Of a DNA stretch of 64,000 nt, positions 21,460-42,436 are shown piece by piece. The position numbers and the translations under genes are program-made. The stretch lies in assembly GCA_002104895.1 (NCBI GenBank), contig MCFG01000053.1, forward strand, positions 91,001-155,000, written 5' to 3'. The notes under the pieces are model-generated. The model saw only the letters and a program-made list of their open reading frames with translations. It did no database searches and was not told the origin of the DNA. The stretch comes from Anaeromyces robustus. Lineage: Eukaryota; Neocallimastigomycota; Neocallimastigomycetes; Neocallimastigales; Neocallimastigaceae. The first letter of the stretch is position 1; each line of letters opens with the position of its first letter.

Positions 21460-24400
21460 GTTATTATTATAATTATTATTATTATTATAATTATTATTAT
21501 TATTATTGTTATTATTATTATTATTATTATAATTATTATTATTATTGTTATTATTATTATTATTATTATAATTATTGTTATTATTATAATTATTATTATT
21601 ATTATTGTTATTATTATTATTATTATTATTATTGTTGTTGTTGTTGTTGTTGTTATTAATATTATGTATATTTCATTATTTTTAATATATTTCTTATTAT
21701 TTTTTAAGATGAAAAAACACTTAAAATACTTAAATATTTATATTCTAATATATATATATTATTTATTATAAAATATTTATAATTAATTTTATCTTATATT
21801 ATTAACAGATGGGTGACTCAATTAATATGGCTGCTCGTCTAATGTGCATAGATAAAAATAATAAAGCAATAAAACCTGATGGTAATGTATTTTGTGATGA
21901 AAAAACTTTCAATTTAAGTATGGTGGATTGTACATTTCAACCACTAGGAGAAATAAAAGTTAAGGGTAAAGATCATTCAATTCCTGTATATAAAGCATTA
22001 ACAATTCAAGAGAAGAAAATAGAATTAGAATGTGAAGGAAAAATAATTGGAAGAGTAAAAGAAAGAAAGATTATTGATGGTTTAATAGAAGCACATTTAG
22101 TAAAACAAACAAAAATTATGATTTTTGAAGGTGAAGGTGGACAAGGTTTATCAACATTAGTCAAATATACCAAAAATAAGGCAGTTCAAATGAACTGTAT
22201 GATATGGTAAGTAAATTATATATATATAATTAATAGAATTAAAATATAGTCTACTTCTTTTTTTAATGATAAAAATGTTTTTTTTAAATAATCATTTAGT
22301 TCTGGTACTTCTGTTGAAATGGAATACACAACACCATATTATGTATATAGATATATATTATCAGATTTGTTTATGATGCTAGAGGAAGCAAAAGCTGAAA
22401 AAGATTCAAAATACATTATACCAGCAGAAAATAGAGTATCAAAAATAATTCGTAGAAGTTCAAGTACAATAAAAGCTAAAAAATCAAATATAAATAATTC
22501 ATATATTAATGGTGAAGGAGATATTTTTACTAAGGATTTATCTGATTATAGCCAAGAATTATTAGAAGGTAGTAATAAAGGAAAATCATTTGAATCAATA
22601 GGAAAATCTATAAATTCAAAAGATAATTCTTTAATTTTAAAAGATTCAAAAACTCAGTTCAAAAAAGTAGTGAATATAAAAACACAGGATGATATAAAAA
22701 TGCAACCAGGTTCTACTAATATAGATAGCCCGGGAGAAAAAAGTAGCGCAAATGTCCTTGATATAAATCATGATTATGATTACAAAGTAAATCGTCTAAC
22801 TGAATTAGAAAACAGATTAAAAACTTGTTTAGAAAAAATGAATGAAAATGCTTTAATGTATCCAGTCTTTAATGTAATATATCCTCATAATTTTATGGAT
22901 AATGACCTTACAATTCATATTCGTGGTCAAAATCGACATAAAGAATTTTTTGAGTTATTAAAAAGAATAATTTTAAACATTTCAAGTAAAAATCCATTAA
23001 TCTTTTTAATACAAGAATCTCAATTTATGGATTATTCTTCATGGCAGTTAACAAATAAAGTAATAATAATTATATTTATTTTACTTTTTTTTTCTTAAAT
23101 ATTATTATTATAATTGAATATTTATAATATTATTAAATTTTTAAATTATTACTTATACACAATATATGTTTTAATTAAAATAATAATAAATATATCATTT
23201 TACTTTTGTTTATTTCTATTTTTTACTAATATATTTATATAATATAAATATTATTTCACATTTATAATTTTTGTAATATATATATATTAAAATTATATTA
23301 GTTAATTATGAATTGTCCAAACCTTATGTTTATTATTTTCTCACGTTGTGAAAATGCATACCATGAGAATGAACTAGGGGTATATAAAAATATTAAAGTT
23401 ATGGGGCAAGCTGTAGTTACTAAAGTTGAAGGTTTAAATAAAAATGAAATTGAAAGTTTCTTTATACAATATTGGAATCAAAATAAAGATAATGAAAATA
23501 TTATACCCGAAATTACTAGTGTATCTGAAAATATTATTAATAATATATATCACAGAACAAATGGTAATCCGTTATATGCTAAATCACTCATTCGTGCTAT
23601 TCGAGATATGATGAAAATAAGTCAAGAGAATGCACAACAGCAATTGAAAGAAAAAGGTTCAAAAAATAATCAAGATGTTAAAACGGATAAAGATAAAACA
23701 AATTCTATAAAATTTAAAGTAAATTATAATAAATGTTTAGAAATAAATGATCCTAACTATGATTTTGATACCATTATACCTGATCATGATATTCAAACAA
23801 TAATTACATCAGAATTTGATCATCTTCCTAGAAGTTTCCAAGTATTTTTAAAGATGGCTTCAGTATTAGGACAAATATTTCTATTAGATGATGTTTTATT
23901 TCTTTTACCGGACAACGATATGCAAGATCATGATGAAGTTATAAAATATATTAATCAAATGGATAAATATGGATATCTATCTAGAATAGATATGGAAGAT
24001 GATGACATTTATTTCCAATTCAAAAATTCTATTGTACAAAAATGTATTTATAATATGACCCCTCCAGATATCAAAAAATCACTTCATGCAAAAGTTGCTG
24101 ATTATTATGAAAATTTATTAAAGAAAAATATAATGAATCATGGTCGTTTATTAATTTCAACATATCAACATTACGCCGATGCCGGCTGTGCTGATGATAC
24201 TAAACGATTAGAATTTTTAGAAATGGTATGTCATTTTTATTTTGAAAAACACTTTATGACAGAAGCAATTCAAAGTTATGAAAAGCTTCTTGAAGAATCA
24301 AAACAAAAAAATCCTTTAAAACTATCAAGATGGCAAAGAGAATTAGGTGAAGCATATTTAGAAACTTCTGTATATGATAAGGCTGAAAAGCATTTATTAG

Positions 24401-26247
24401 AATCATTAAGAATATTAGGTCAGTCTTTTCCAAGAAAAAATATAACTTTGTATTTTGCAACTAAATATGAAATGTATAAAAATAAAAAACTTCATAACTT
24501 TGCTATTTCAAAACCTAAAACTATCTATGAATGTCCATCTGACTCTGAAGATTCTATAATTAAATCTCAAAATATTTCTATTAAAGATACTCCTAGAGTA
24601 AATTACTTATCAGAAGAACAAATGTCAAATTTAGAAATGAATGATTCTATTCATGAAACTATGAGCAGTATACCCGACATAACTGTATCTCATGATCAAA
24701 TGGCTAATTATCAAAATAATGATTCAGCAAGTAATAATGCTAATAAAATAGGAAAGAATGTTAAAAAGAGCAGTGAAAACAATTCAAATAATAAAATTAG
24801 TATCACTAATAATATAAGTAGTGTTAATCAGAATGGAAATATACAAAAAGGTATTGTTGCATCAAATAGATCTTCATCATTACGTATGTCGCAAGATGAT
24901 AATTTCAATACAAGTAGTAATGATCTTAATAGATTAAGTAATAAAGATAGAATGAAAGATGATTTAAAATTTAATTATATGAGTCATAGTGAAAGCAGTA
25001 TGAATATGGATACAACTGAAAAAGATGATGTACAAAAGGATCAAAAGAGAAACATAAAAAATAGAAATAGAGCAAAAATTTTACAAAGTGTAAGATTAAC
25101 TTTAATTCCATTAATTAAATTATATATGTCTATGTGTGATTATAATAAATGTAGATATTATGTTATTCTCGGACAAAATATTTCCGAATTATTTTCAAAA
25201 GATGAATACTATCTAAAATTCAAAACTTTTGCAGGTCAAGCATCTATAATGTATAGTAAAAATTCAACAGAAATTATTGAATATTTAAAAGAAGACAATG
25301 AATTATTAGCTAAAAAATTAGATTGTGAATATACTAAACAATTAATATTATCAAATGGACAAGTATTATTTACAATTGGATTGTGGGATGATGCTATAGA
25401 AAAATATAATTCAATACTAGATTTATCAAATACATATGTTGATTCTTTATGCTATGAAGAAAGTTACTTTATGAAATGCATAATATATTATTTTTCTGAA
25501 AAAAGACAAAATTGTGAAAAAATATTTCATTCACTATATGAATATGGAACAAAAACATCATCATGGAAAAGTTCTGTACTAGGTACTTTTTTGATATTAC
25601 AAAATAACTTATCTCAGAATGCTACTGAAGATCATATTAGACATTGGATTATTTTATTAGAAAATATAAAAGAGAAAAAAGATATAAAATTAAGGGATAA
25701 TACTTTAATAAGTATAAATCAATGTACTTTTGCATTAAATAGTTATATATTAGATAGTTTTGCTAAATACCGTATAGGTATGGAATATGATATATTAAAA
25801 ATATTGATGGATATTAATAAACTATTAAATGATGTTAATATTTATACCTGGCCTGTTGCATTATCAATGCTAAATTTCTCGAATTTTATTTTAGAAGCAT
25901 ATTTCAAAGAAAATGCATTTGATAGAGAAGAAAAATATTATTGTAAAAAGATATTTAAAAAATTTAAAATTTTAGTTAAAAAAATGAAAATGATCTATTT
26001 GGCTAAAGTAATATCTTATATCATGTATGGTACTGAATTATTGATATTTAAATCCAAAAAAGCTGCTGTTAAGAAGTGGAAAGAAGGAGTTGTAGAGATA
26101 GAAAAGAATCCTAAAGCATTATATGTTAAAGCTATTCTTTTACAAAAAATTGCACAATACGATGATAATATATCAAATAAAATGTCAAACTTTACTAAAG
26201 CTAATGAAATAGTAGATGAACTTGGTATAAATAATGAATATATATAA
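18940..26247 (+). CDS. ADCY10: Soluble-type (ADCY10-like) class III adenylyl cyclase
   Basis: Makes cAMP from ATP. Animal soluble cyclases are bicarbonate- and calcium-stimulated and act in cilia and sperm. Seven exons (18940-19129, 19787-19881, 20026-20374, 20650-21317, 21809-22206, 22300-23059, 23302-26247) give 1801 aa (human about 1610). C1 carries both metal aspartates, D63 in MADVSGYSKL and D113 in DIVKFVGDAVIFYW, plus K109, which matches the bicarbonate-binding lysine of mammalian sAC. C2 holds N440 and R444 in SINMAARLM, equivalent to the transition-state pair. An AAA/NTPase-like region begins about residue 520, but its P-loop reads GEGGQGLST (542-550) with Leu in place of Lys. A long TPR-like helical tail follows, interrupted by a Ser/Asn-rich insert at about residues 1230-1410. 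The family call is very strong; bicarbonate control is inference. Confidence 0.96.
19241..19400. repeat. Four tandem 40-41-bp units, each containing a 16-bp perfect palindrome
   Basis: TTGATATTAATATCAA starts at 19241, 19282, 19323 and 19363. Each copy is followed by AATAATCATAATTAAATAAA and an A-run of slightly varying length. The array lies inside cyclase intron 1 (19130-19786). Confidence 0.95.
21381..21660. repeat. ATT/GTT microsatellite in cyclase intron 4
   Basis: Interrupted (ATT)n with regularly scattered TTG and ATA variants, ending in a short pure (TTG)n run at about 21632-21654. The cyclase intron runs 21318-21808. Confidence 0.9.
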
Positions 26248-26358
26248 TTTCGATAAATAATAATAAAAAAAAAACATATCTTTAATTATATATATATAGA
26301 TTATTTTGATTATTTTATTTAATTTTATTTAATTAAATTGCATACAAACAATTTTTAT

Positions 26359-26399
<41 letters not shown>

Positions 26400-27509
26400 G
26401 AACATAATCAAATTAACTATAATTAAGCAAAAAAAAAAAAATCAAAAATCAAAAGAAAATAATATAAATTTATTAATATTATTTTAAAATTATTTTCATT
26501 TAAATAAATTTATTATCTATATAATATTTTATAGAAAAAAAAATAGATTTAGGTATTGATATATTTATATATCAATATATTTATTTTTACGATTTATATT
26601 TATTATCTTTATATATTTCTATTTTTTTTATATATTTTCTTTTCGTTAATTTTTTTTTTTTATTTATATATGTTTTACTTTTTACTATATATATTTAATA
26701 ATTTATTTATAATATTGCATTTAACATTTTTTATATTTATATAACATAAATAATAATAATATATAATAATTTATGTAATGATACATAAAAGATATATATA
26801 ATATATATATATATTTAAAAAATTCCTTATATATAAAATAAAAATGTATTTCTATTACATATTTAAAATAAAAAAATATTTGTATAAATATATATACAAT
26901 AATCTAAAAGTGAAAATAAAGAAATTATAATAAAAAATAAATAAATAAATAAATAAAAAAAAAAAAACTATGTTATTATTTCTTTATTACTAACGATGAA
27001 AATATTTTTAATAATTCATTATTACTAATTTATTATTATATATTCAATAATTAAAGCAATTAGAAAAATACACATTTATGCAGTGTGTAATATGTTTTTC
27101 TTATTTATATGGAATAATTTAAATATTGTAGAAGTAATTAATTATTAATATAATAATAAAAAATTTTTTAATAAAAATAATTTAATTAATTATTTTATTA
27201 AAAGTAAAATTTAATTATTAAAATATCAACAATACTATAGCAATTAACCAATAATATTAATAATTAACTTGATTTTTTTTTTGTGTTAACTAATAATAGT
27301 TAATAATCCACATAAAAAATATTAAAAAAAAAAAAAAAATTGAATGATATTTAATACGCATACTCCTATTAATTATACATTATTTTTAGAAACATTTGAA
27401 TAAATATTTGATAGATATTATTTAATTTTAATCTGTTTTATTTAATTTATATTTATATTATTCTGTAATTCCCATTAATTATATTTTAACTGATTTAGAA
27501 AATAACATA
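26248..27509. other. Intergenic region, adenylyl cyclase / Uba4
   Basis: AT-rich, with a 34-nt T-run at 26362-26395 about 115 bp past the cyclase stop codon and A-runs near 26430 and 26950. No coding island is seen. The Uba4 promoter should lie in the last few hundred bases. Confidence 0.6.
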
Positions 27510-30313
<2,804 letters not shown>

Positions 30314-31216
30314 AAATTTAATTAGCAAGAATCGACTTTAAATTATATAAATACTTTTATATATAATTACTAATATATTTTATATTAAATTGAATTACAT
30401 ATTTCTTCTATGAAATTATAATAAATATTTTAATTTAATAAAAATAAATCATTTATTAATTATTTAAAATAAAATTGAATATTATTGTTTATTGATTAAA
30501 AATTTTTATTTATACAAAAATATATATCAAAAATAAATGTTTGACACATTTTTAATTGTATTTAAATTATACATTTATATTTAGTTTTAATTATAATAAA
30601 ATTTAATATTTTTTATAAAAAAGAAAAAAAAATTTATTAACATTTTTTTAAATAAAATAATAAATTATATTAGTTGAAAATTGAAATTTAACCATATTAA
30701 TAAATAAATTGGACACTATTTTTATTTTGTTTGTAATTTTATTATTTTATTTTTAATTTTTTTTTTTTTATGACTAATAGAAATTATATTTTATTTTATT
30801 ATTGAATATATTATTTATATTATATAATTTAATCAGAATTTAAAAATTATTATATTAAAAATAAAATTATCAAAATAGATTGTGTTCAAAAGTAAAAATT
30901 ATTAATATAGCAAAATAAAAAAAAAAAAAGTATTACATTTTTTTTTTTCATTTTAGTTTTTGGGATTAATATTAATTTTTTTATTGAATTAAAATAATAT
31001 AATTTAATCTTATATTATTTTATTCATTTTAACTTAATATTACTTTTTAAGCAATAAAAATTCTTGCATTGCTCATTTATATCGTCTTTTTTTTTTTTTT
31101 TTTTATAAAAAATATATATATATATATTGAAACCATTTCTTTCCATAATATTATATTAGTAATAATTATTATAATAATATTAATAATATAAATAAAATTG
31201 CTTAGCAAATTTCAAA
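30314..31216. other. Intergenic region, Uba4 / Hop2
   Basis: AT-rich with T-runs (30762-30770, 31088-31104) and no coding island. It contains the Uba4 3' end and the Hop2 promoter. Confidence 0.6.
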
Positions 31217-32718
31217 ATGGCTAAACCTCAAAAAACTTTAAAAGATGCTGAGGGTAAATAATATAATTAATAATTCTTATTATTATTTATAAATATTTTA
31301 ATAAGTTGTAAAAAATATCTAATTAATAGATTACTATTTAATATAATTAATAATTAAATATATAATTAACATTATATAATTAATAGCTGTTGAATGTATT
31401 TTAGATTATTTGAAAAAACAGAATAGACCGTATTCAGCAGGTATAAAAAGAATATATAATTAATTAAATAATATTTTCAATAAATTACTAATATTAACCC
31501 TTTACAATATGAAGCCGATGTATATAATAATCTTCATGGTGCTGTGGGAAAAACTCTAGTACAAAAAATTTTACAAAAAGCGTCTGAAGAAAATAAAATT
31601 AAAGAAAAAGTATATGGAAAACAAAAAGTTTATGTTGCAATTCAAGTAATATTTTATTTATATTTATTTAAAATAGTAATATTTAATAATTATGAAAGTG
31701 TAAATGTAATTAATTACTTTCATATTAAATTATAATGTAATTATAAATAGGAAGATGACGAATTTTCACCTGAAGATTTATTAAATTTAGATAAAACTAT
31801 CGAGGAATTACAACAAAGTTTAAAAGAAAAAAGAATGAAAACAAATTCTTTAAAAAATCGTAAGTACATTATAAAAGATGTATCATACAATAATGTGAAT
31901 TCAATTACTAATATTAATAATAATAATAATTATAATTATAATAATAATAATAATAATAATAATCTGAAAAAAAATAAATAATAAACAACTCATTATTATT
32001 ACTATTGTTATTAATTATGATTTATAATTAACTATCATTAATTATTATTATTGTTATTATTGTTATTATTATTGTTGTTGTGGTTGTGGTTGTGGTTGTT
32101 ATTTAATTATTATTTAAAATTAATTATCATTAATTATAATTATCATTTTCATTATCATTATTATTATCATTATTACTATTATTATTATTATTATTATTAT
32201 TAGAATTGAATACTTTAAATAATTCTATGACTGATGAAGAAATCGTTGAAAAATTGAACTTAATAGTAGAAGAAGTACTAAATATTTTCATTATTTATAT
32301 ATATTAAAAACTTATATATTATATGTAATAATAAATTGATTAATAATATATATATATATACAGAATCAAGTTTTAGAAAAAAGATTAAATTCATTATCAG
32401 AAGGTGTTAAACTTATCAGCAAAGAAGAACAAAATGAAATAGAGAAATCATTAACATATAATAAACTTGAATGGAAGAAAAGAAAAAAAATGTTTAGAGA
32501 GGCATGGGATATTATAACAGAAAACATTGAAAAAAATCCAAAAGATTTAATGGAAGAATTAGGAATAGAAACAGGTAGTTTCATCAAAGATTAAATTATT
32601 TTAAATAATTTAGAATAATATATAATTATTATTACTATATTTAATAATAATATTATTAATTAATATTATATCATTATTCTTATATATATATTTAATATAT
32701 AAAGATGAAAACTCTTAA
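31217..32718 (+). CDS. HOP2: Hop2/PSMC3IP (TBPIP) meiotic recombination cofactor
   Basis: With Mnd1 it stimulates Dmc1/Rad51 strand invasion and homologue pairing in meiosis. Seven exons (31217-31253, 31387-31440, 31515-31645, 31751-31859, 32204-32274, 32364-32574, 32705-32718) give 208 aa (human 217). The N-terminal winged helix reads VECILDYLKKQNRPYSAADV followed by NLHGAVGKTLVQKIL, the strongest family signature. The central coiled coil starts at about residue 85 (DLLNLDKTIEELQQSL). The C-terminal helical part carries RKKMFREAWDIITENI, matching the family's 'kRKr...ei.d.l.E' segment. The last exon is only 14 nt. Presence of Hop2 suggests that the organism can undergo meiosis; expression is not shown. 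Confidence 0.93.
31860..32203. repeat. Hop2 intron 4: inverted AAT / ATT repeats and a GT-rich island
   Basis: The intron holds an AAT-rich block at about 31913-31963, an ATT-rich block at about 31990-32060 and 32158-32200, and a (GTT)(GTGGTT)n stretch at 32073-32100. The AAT and ATT blocks are mutually complementary in the same RNA. Confidence 0.85.
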
Positions 32719-33976
32719 TGAAAAAGAATAAAGTATTTTTATTATATTTATATAAGGATTTTAATCAGCTATTATCAAAAACTTTAATTAATCACCGTTT
32801 AATAATATATAAACATATATTGGATTACAATACATCAATCATTGAAATATAATAAAAGAAAAATGTTATATTTAATTTAATATCATATAAAACATAATAA
32901 CAATATATCAAAAATCATTAATTTCAGTTTTACTAAATATTAATAATTATTTTTTAAATGTATTTTATCAATAATCTATTACAAATAAAACATATATTTT
33001 AGATATATAAAAAATTAAAAAATAATAATTTATTAAAAACTAATAAATAAAAGATTTTATTAAAAATCTACATTTTTTTGTAAAAAAAAGAAAAAAAATT
33101 ATTTATTCAAATTTTTTTTATTTTACATGAAAAAATATATATATTCTAAGTTATTAAAAATTAATTGTAAAAAGAAAAATAAAAATTAATAGTGATATAT
33201 TAATAATAATAAATTGTGTTACACATTCTATATTATACTATAAATATTATAATAAAAAAACAAATTAACTAAAAATTTATTTAGTCATATCTAAATTGAT
33301 ATTATCATCTTGTAAAAATATATAATTCTTTATATAATAATTAAAAGATTATTAGTTTAATAACATAATAATAAATTTAATTATATAAATAATGATATAA
33401 TGTAAATTATAAATATAATTTATGATCAAAAAATTCGTTTCCTATGTTTTGTTTAATTTTAAAAAAACTAATAAATTTTACTGCTATATATTTTTTAACC
33501 TTTTTGTTTTTATTTTTTTAATTATTTTATATTTAATTGTTTTTTTGTAAATTTATAAATTTTACAATTAATATATTTGGTAATTTATATAAATAAAATT
33601 ATATTTAATTATATGATTTATTAATATATTAAAAATTAAATATATTAAATATATATTAATTTTTTTAATTATTAAAGATAGTTTAATCATTCTTTAAGTA
33701 TTTTAATTTCCTAACATAATTAATAATACTTTACAATAAGTATTATTTTATAATTGGTATTTTATAAAATTATAAAAACTACTTTTAACAGTATATATTA
33801 TTATATTTTATTAATTAAAAAATACAATAAAATATAATAAGATAAAATATAATATTTTGAAGATATAAAAAATAAACAAATTAATTTTGTAATAAATAAT
33901 AGTAAGAATTAGAATCAATAAAAAAGGTGAATACAGAGATTACATTGTCAATTTAATTATTTTCAAAATACCTATT

Positions 33977-34007
<31 letters not shown>

Positions 34008-34118
34008 TTAAGATATAGCTAGTTTATTCTCATTAAATGTATTTTAAAATAAATATCTATATAAAATAAAAAATTAGTTTTTCTTTTATATATATATTCA
34101 TTTATTCTTCATATGTTT

Positions 34119-34154
<36 letters not shown>

Positions 34155-34307
34155 TTATTTTTTTTTAATAAAATAATAACCAAATATTTTTTATTAACAT
34201 ATTTAATTTATATTTATATATATTATTATTAAATGCATTAACTTTAATAATTTAATAATATATAATTTTCATTCAATTTCTCATGACATATATAAATATT
34301 TGATAGA
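32719..34307. other. Intergenic region, Hop2 / Sla2
   Basis: 1.59 kb of AT-rich DNA with a (TA)n patch near 33975-34003 and a (TTTA)n patch at about 34125-34155. No coding island; it carries the Sla2 promoter. Confidence 0.6.
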
Positions 34308-39853
<5,546 letters not shown>

Positions 39854-40367
39854 ATTATTTAATCAAGTATAATACTAATAAAAAATAAAGTATAAATCAT
39901 TAAAAATAAATTAAGACAATAAAAACATAAATAAAGATAAAAAATAAAAAATAAATTAAATAAATAAAAAAAATTAATTAAATAAATAACTAAATTATCA
40001 AATACGTATAAACAAAACAAAACAAAAAAAAAAAATAAATAAAAATAAAAATAAAAAAAAAATAAATAAATAAAAATAAAAATAAAAATAAAACAAAAAA
40101 GAAAATAAAAGAAGCAAAATTAACAAACAAAAAAAATATAAAAAAATTATATATATATAATATATATAATAATAATCATAAAATAATAAAATAATAATAA
40201 TAGTGATTATTAATAATTAATATTGTAATTGTAAATTTTTATTGTAGAAAATAAAAATTTAATTATATTGTAATAAAAAATTTTCATTAATCAAATTAAT
40301 ACAATAACATAATAATAGTATAACCATCCATTGCATTTTGTTATTGAAAATGATTAATTATATATAA

Positions 40368-40411
<44 letters not shown>

Positions 40412-40609
40412 ATATAAATAAATAAAATATATAAATAAATGAATGAATTAATAAATACATAAATAAATAAATAATATATAAATAAATAATATATAAATAA
40501 ATAAAATATATAAATAAATGAATGAATTAATAAATACATAAATAAATAAATAATATATAAATAAATAATATATAAATAAATAAAATATATAAATAAATGA
40601 ATAAATTAA

Positions 40610-40659
<50 letters not shown>

Positions 40660-40902
40660 TAACCAATAGTTGTTTTGATCAATTTTCTTTATATTATTCA
40701 ATTTATTTGAAATAAAATGATTTTTAACTTAAAAATAAAACTAAATAATAATAAAAAAGAATAGATAAAAAATAAAAAAAAAGAAATAGATAAAGTAATA
40801 AAAATAAAAAAATAAAAAAATAAATAAAATAAAAATAAAAATAAAATAAAAGTAAAATAAAATAAAATAAAGTAAAATAAATTAATTTAAATTAAATAAA
40901 AA
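39854..40902. other. Intergenic region, Sla2 / TMEM208
   Basis: Strongly A-biased on the plus strand: AAATAAAATAAA-type text at about 39900-40140 and again at 40740-40900. A TAAA-based higher-order repeat lies at 40365-40655 between them. No coding island is seen. Confidence 0.7.
40365..40655. repeat. (TAAA)n array with a 79-bp higher-order period
   Basis: Tetranucleotide TAAA runs at both ends flank a longer unit that contains GAATGAATTAATAAATAC. This marker starts at 40441 and 40520, with a variant (GAATAAATTAAT) at 40599, so the spacing is exactly 79 bp both times. Confidence 0.9.
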
Positions 40903-42112
40903 ATGGTATGTATAAATTAATTTTTTTAATAATTTTTTTTATTGTTTATTTAAGATAAATAATCAATTTTTTTATGTATTTTTAATTATTTATTATAATA
41001 ATAATGTGTAATAATATAAAATTATTATATAATAATACTATATAATTAAATATAATAAATTAATTAATTATAATAATAAAAAGGCCAAACATTCTGATAA
41101 AAAAATTTCAGCATATAATAAAGAAGTATTGAAAAAACAATATATACAAACTGTTATTGGTATAGTTTTTTTCTTAGTAGTAAGATGCCTTTTTAGACGC
41201 TCTTCTCTCAAACCAAAACATATTTATGGTTTTTTAGCTGTTCAAATATTATCTGCATTTTGTGTTTTTTTGATGAGAAAAATGTGTATTGTAAAGGGTG
41301 CTAATCCATCCGTTAAATATTCTGGTACTTTATATTTTAATATTTATAAAATAAAATTATTTTTATATCATAATTAATTTATTTTTATTTTTCATTAAAA
41401 AGGTGTTAATTTCTTAGATAGTACTCATGTAGTAAGGTAAAATTAATTTCACTTTTTTTTTTAATTATATTATTTATTTTATTATTTTATTTATTTATTT
41501 TTTATTTATTTGTTTGTTTACTTGAAATCTAATATGAGAATCTTATTTTTATATATTATATTAGTTATTTATTTGATATTATCTTTATTTGCCGTTTCGT
41601 TACCTATACAACATCTTTTAGCGAATTTTATTATTGGTTCTTATTAGTTATTCCATTATATGCTATTTACAAGCGTAAATATTAATAAGATATAAATTTT
41701 ATAATATAATATAATCAGATAATAAAAATTAACACAATATTTTTTTTATATTTTTATATTTATTTTTATTTTTATATTTATATTTATTTTTATTTTTATT
41801 TTTTTATTTTTATTTTTATTTTTTTATTTTTACTTTTTTATTTTAATTTTTTTATTTTTATTTTTTTATTTTTATATTTATATTTATATTTATATTTATA
41901 TTTATATTTATATTTATATTTATATTTATATTTATATTTATATTTAATATATTTATATATTTTTCTATTTATTTATTTTATTAATAGTTATTTCTAAAAT
42001 TATTTATCCAATGTTAAAGAATTCATCAGCTCCAGCTGAAGAAGAGCCTGCTTTATCAAAAACTCAACAAAAAAAGCAAGCTAGAAAAGAAAAAATTAAA
42101 TACGCTCATTAA
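40903..42112 (+). CDS. TMEM208: TMEM208 / Snd2 ER membrane-protein targeting component
   Basis: Small ER membrane protein of the SRP-independent (SND) targeting route for tail and internal signal anchors. Exons are 40903-40905, 41084-41324, 41403-41436, 41565-41674 and 41988-42112, giving 170 aa (family 170-190). The first coding exon is only the ATG, followed at once by a GTATGT donor. It is needed because exon 2 opens with the family's AKHSDKKIS start and has no ATG of its own. Hydrophobic segments are TVIGIVFFLVVRCLF, IYGFLAVQILSAFCVFLM, a further segment around YLFDIIFICRFV, and FYYWFLLVIPLYAIYKL. The lysine-rich tail KTQQKKQARKEKIKY is typical. I recognise the family from overall pattern; no catalytic motif exists to check. 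Confidence 0.88.
41741..41960. repeat. TTTTTA and TATTTA arrays in TMEM208 intron 4
   Basis: Degenerate TTTTTA/TTTTA units pass into about 12 clean ATATTT units just before the 41987 acceptor. Confidence 0.9.
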
Positions 42113-42436
42113 ATTAGATTAATTTAACAATATATATTAAATAAAAATAATATATAATTTATTTTATGAAGGAATAAATAATCTTATTATTTATAATATT
42201 ATTATATTATTATTATTATTAATTATTTATTTATTTCAACATATAAAATTTAAAAAATAATTAAATACAAAATATGAAATAAAATATTATAAAATAAAAT
42301 AATAATTAAAATTTAATAAAGAATCTTTATAACTTCAAACTGGAAACATATTAATTTAAAAAAGTAATTTAAATTTTAAATTAATATTTAAAAGCTATTT
42401 AAGTTTTAAATACATTTTTATATCCATTATTTTAAT
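42113..42436. other. Convergent spacer, TMEM208 / Ser-Pro-rich protein
   Basis: 324 bp of AT-rich 3' flank for both genes. Nothing else visible. Confidence 0.6.

Noticed and set aside
40354-40666. Leu/Ile/Phe/Tyr-rich minus-strand frames
   Set aside because: They are the TAAA repeat read on the other strand; not protein-like.
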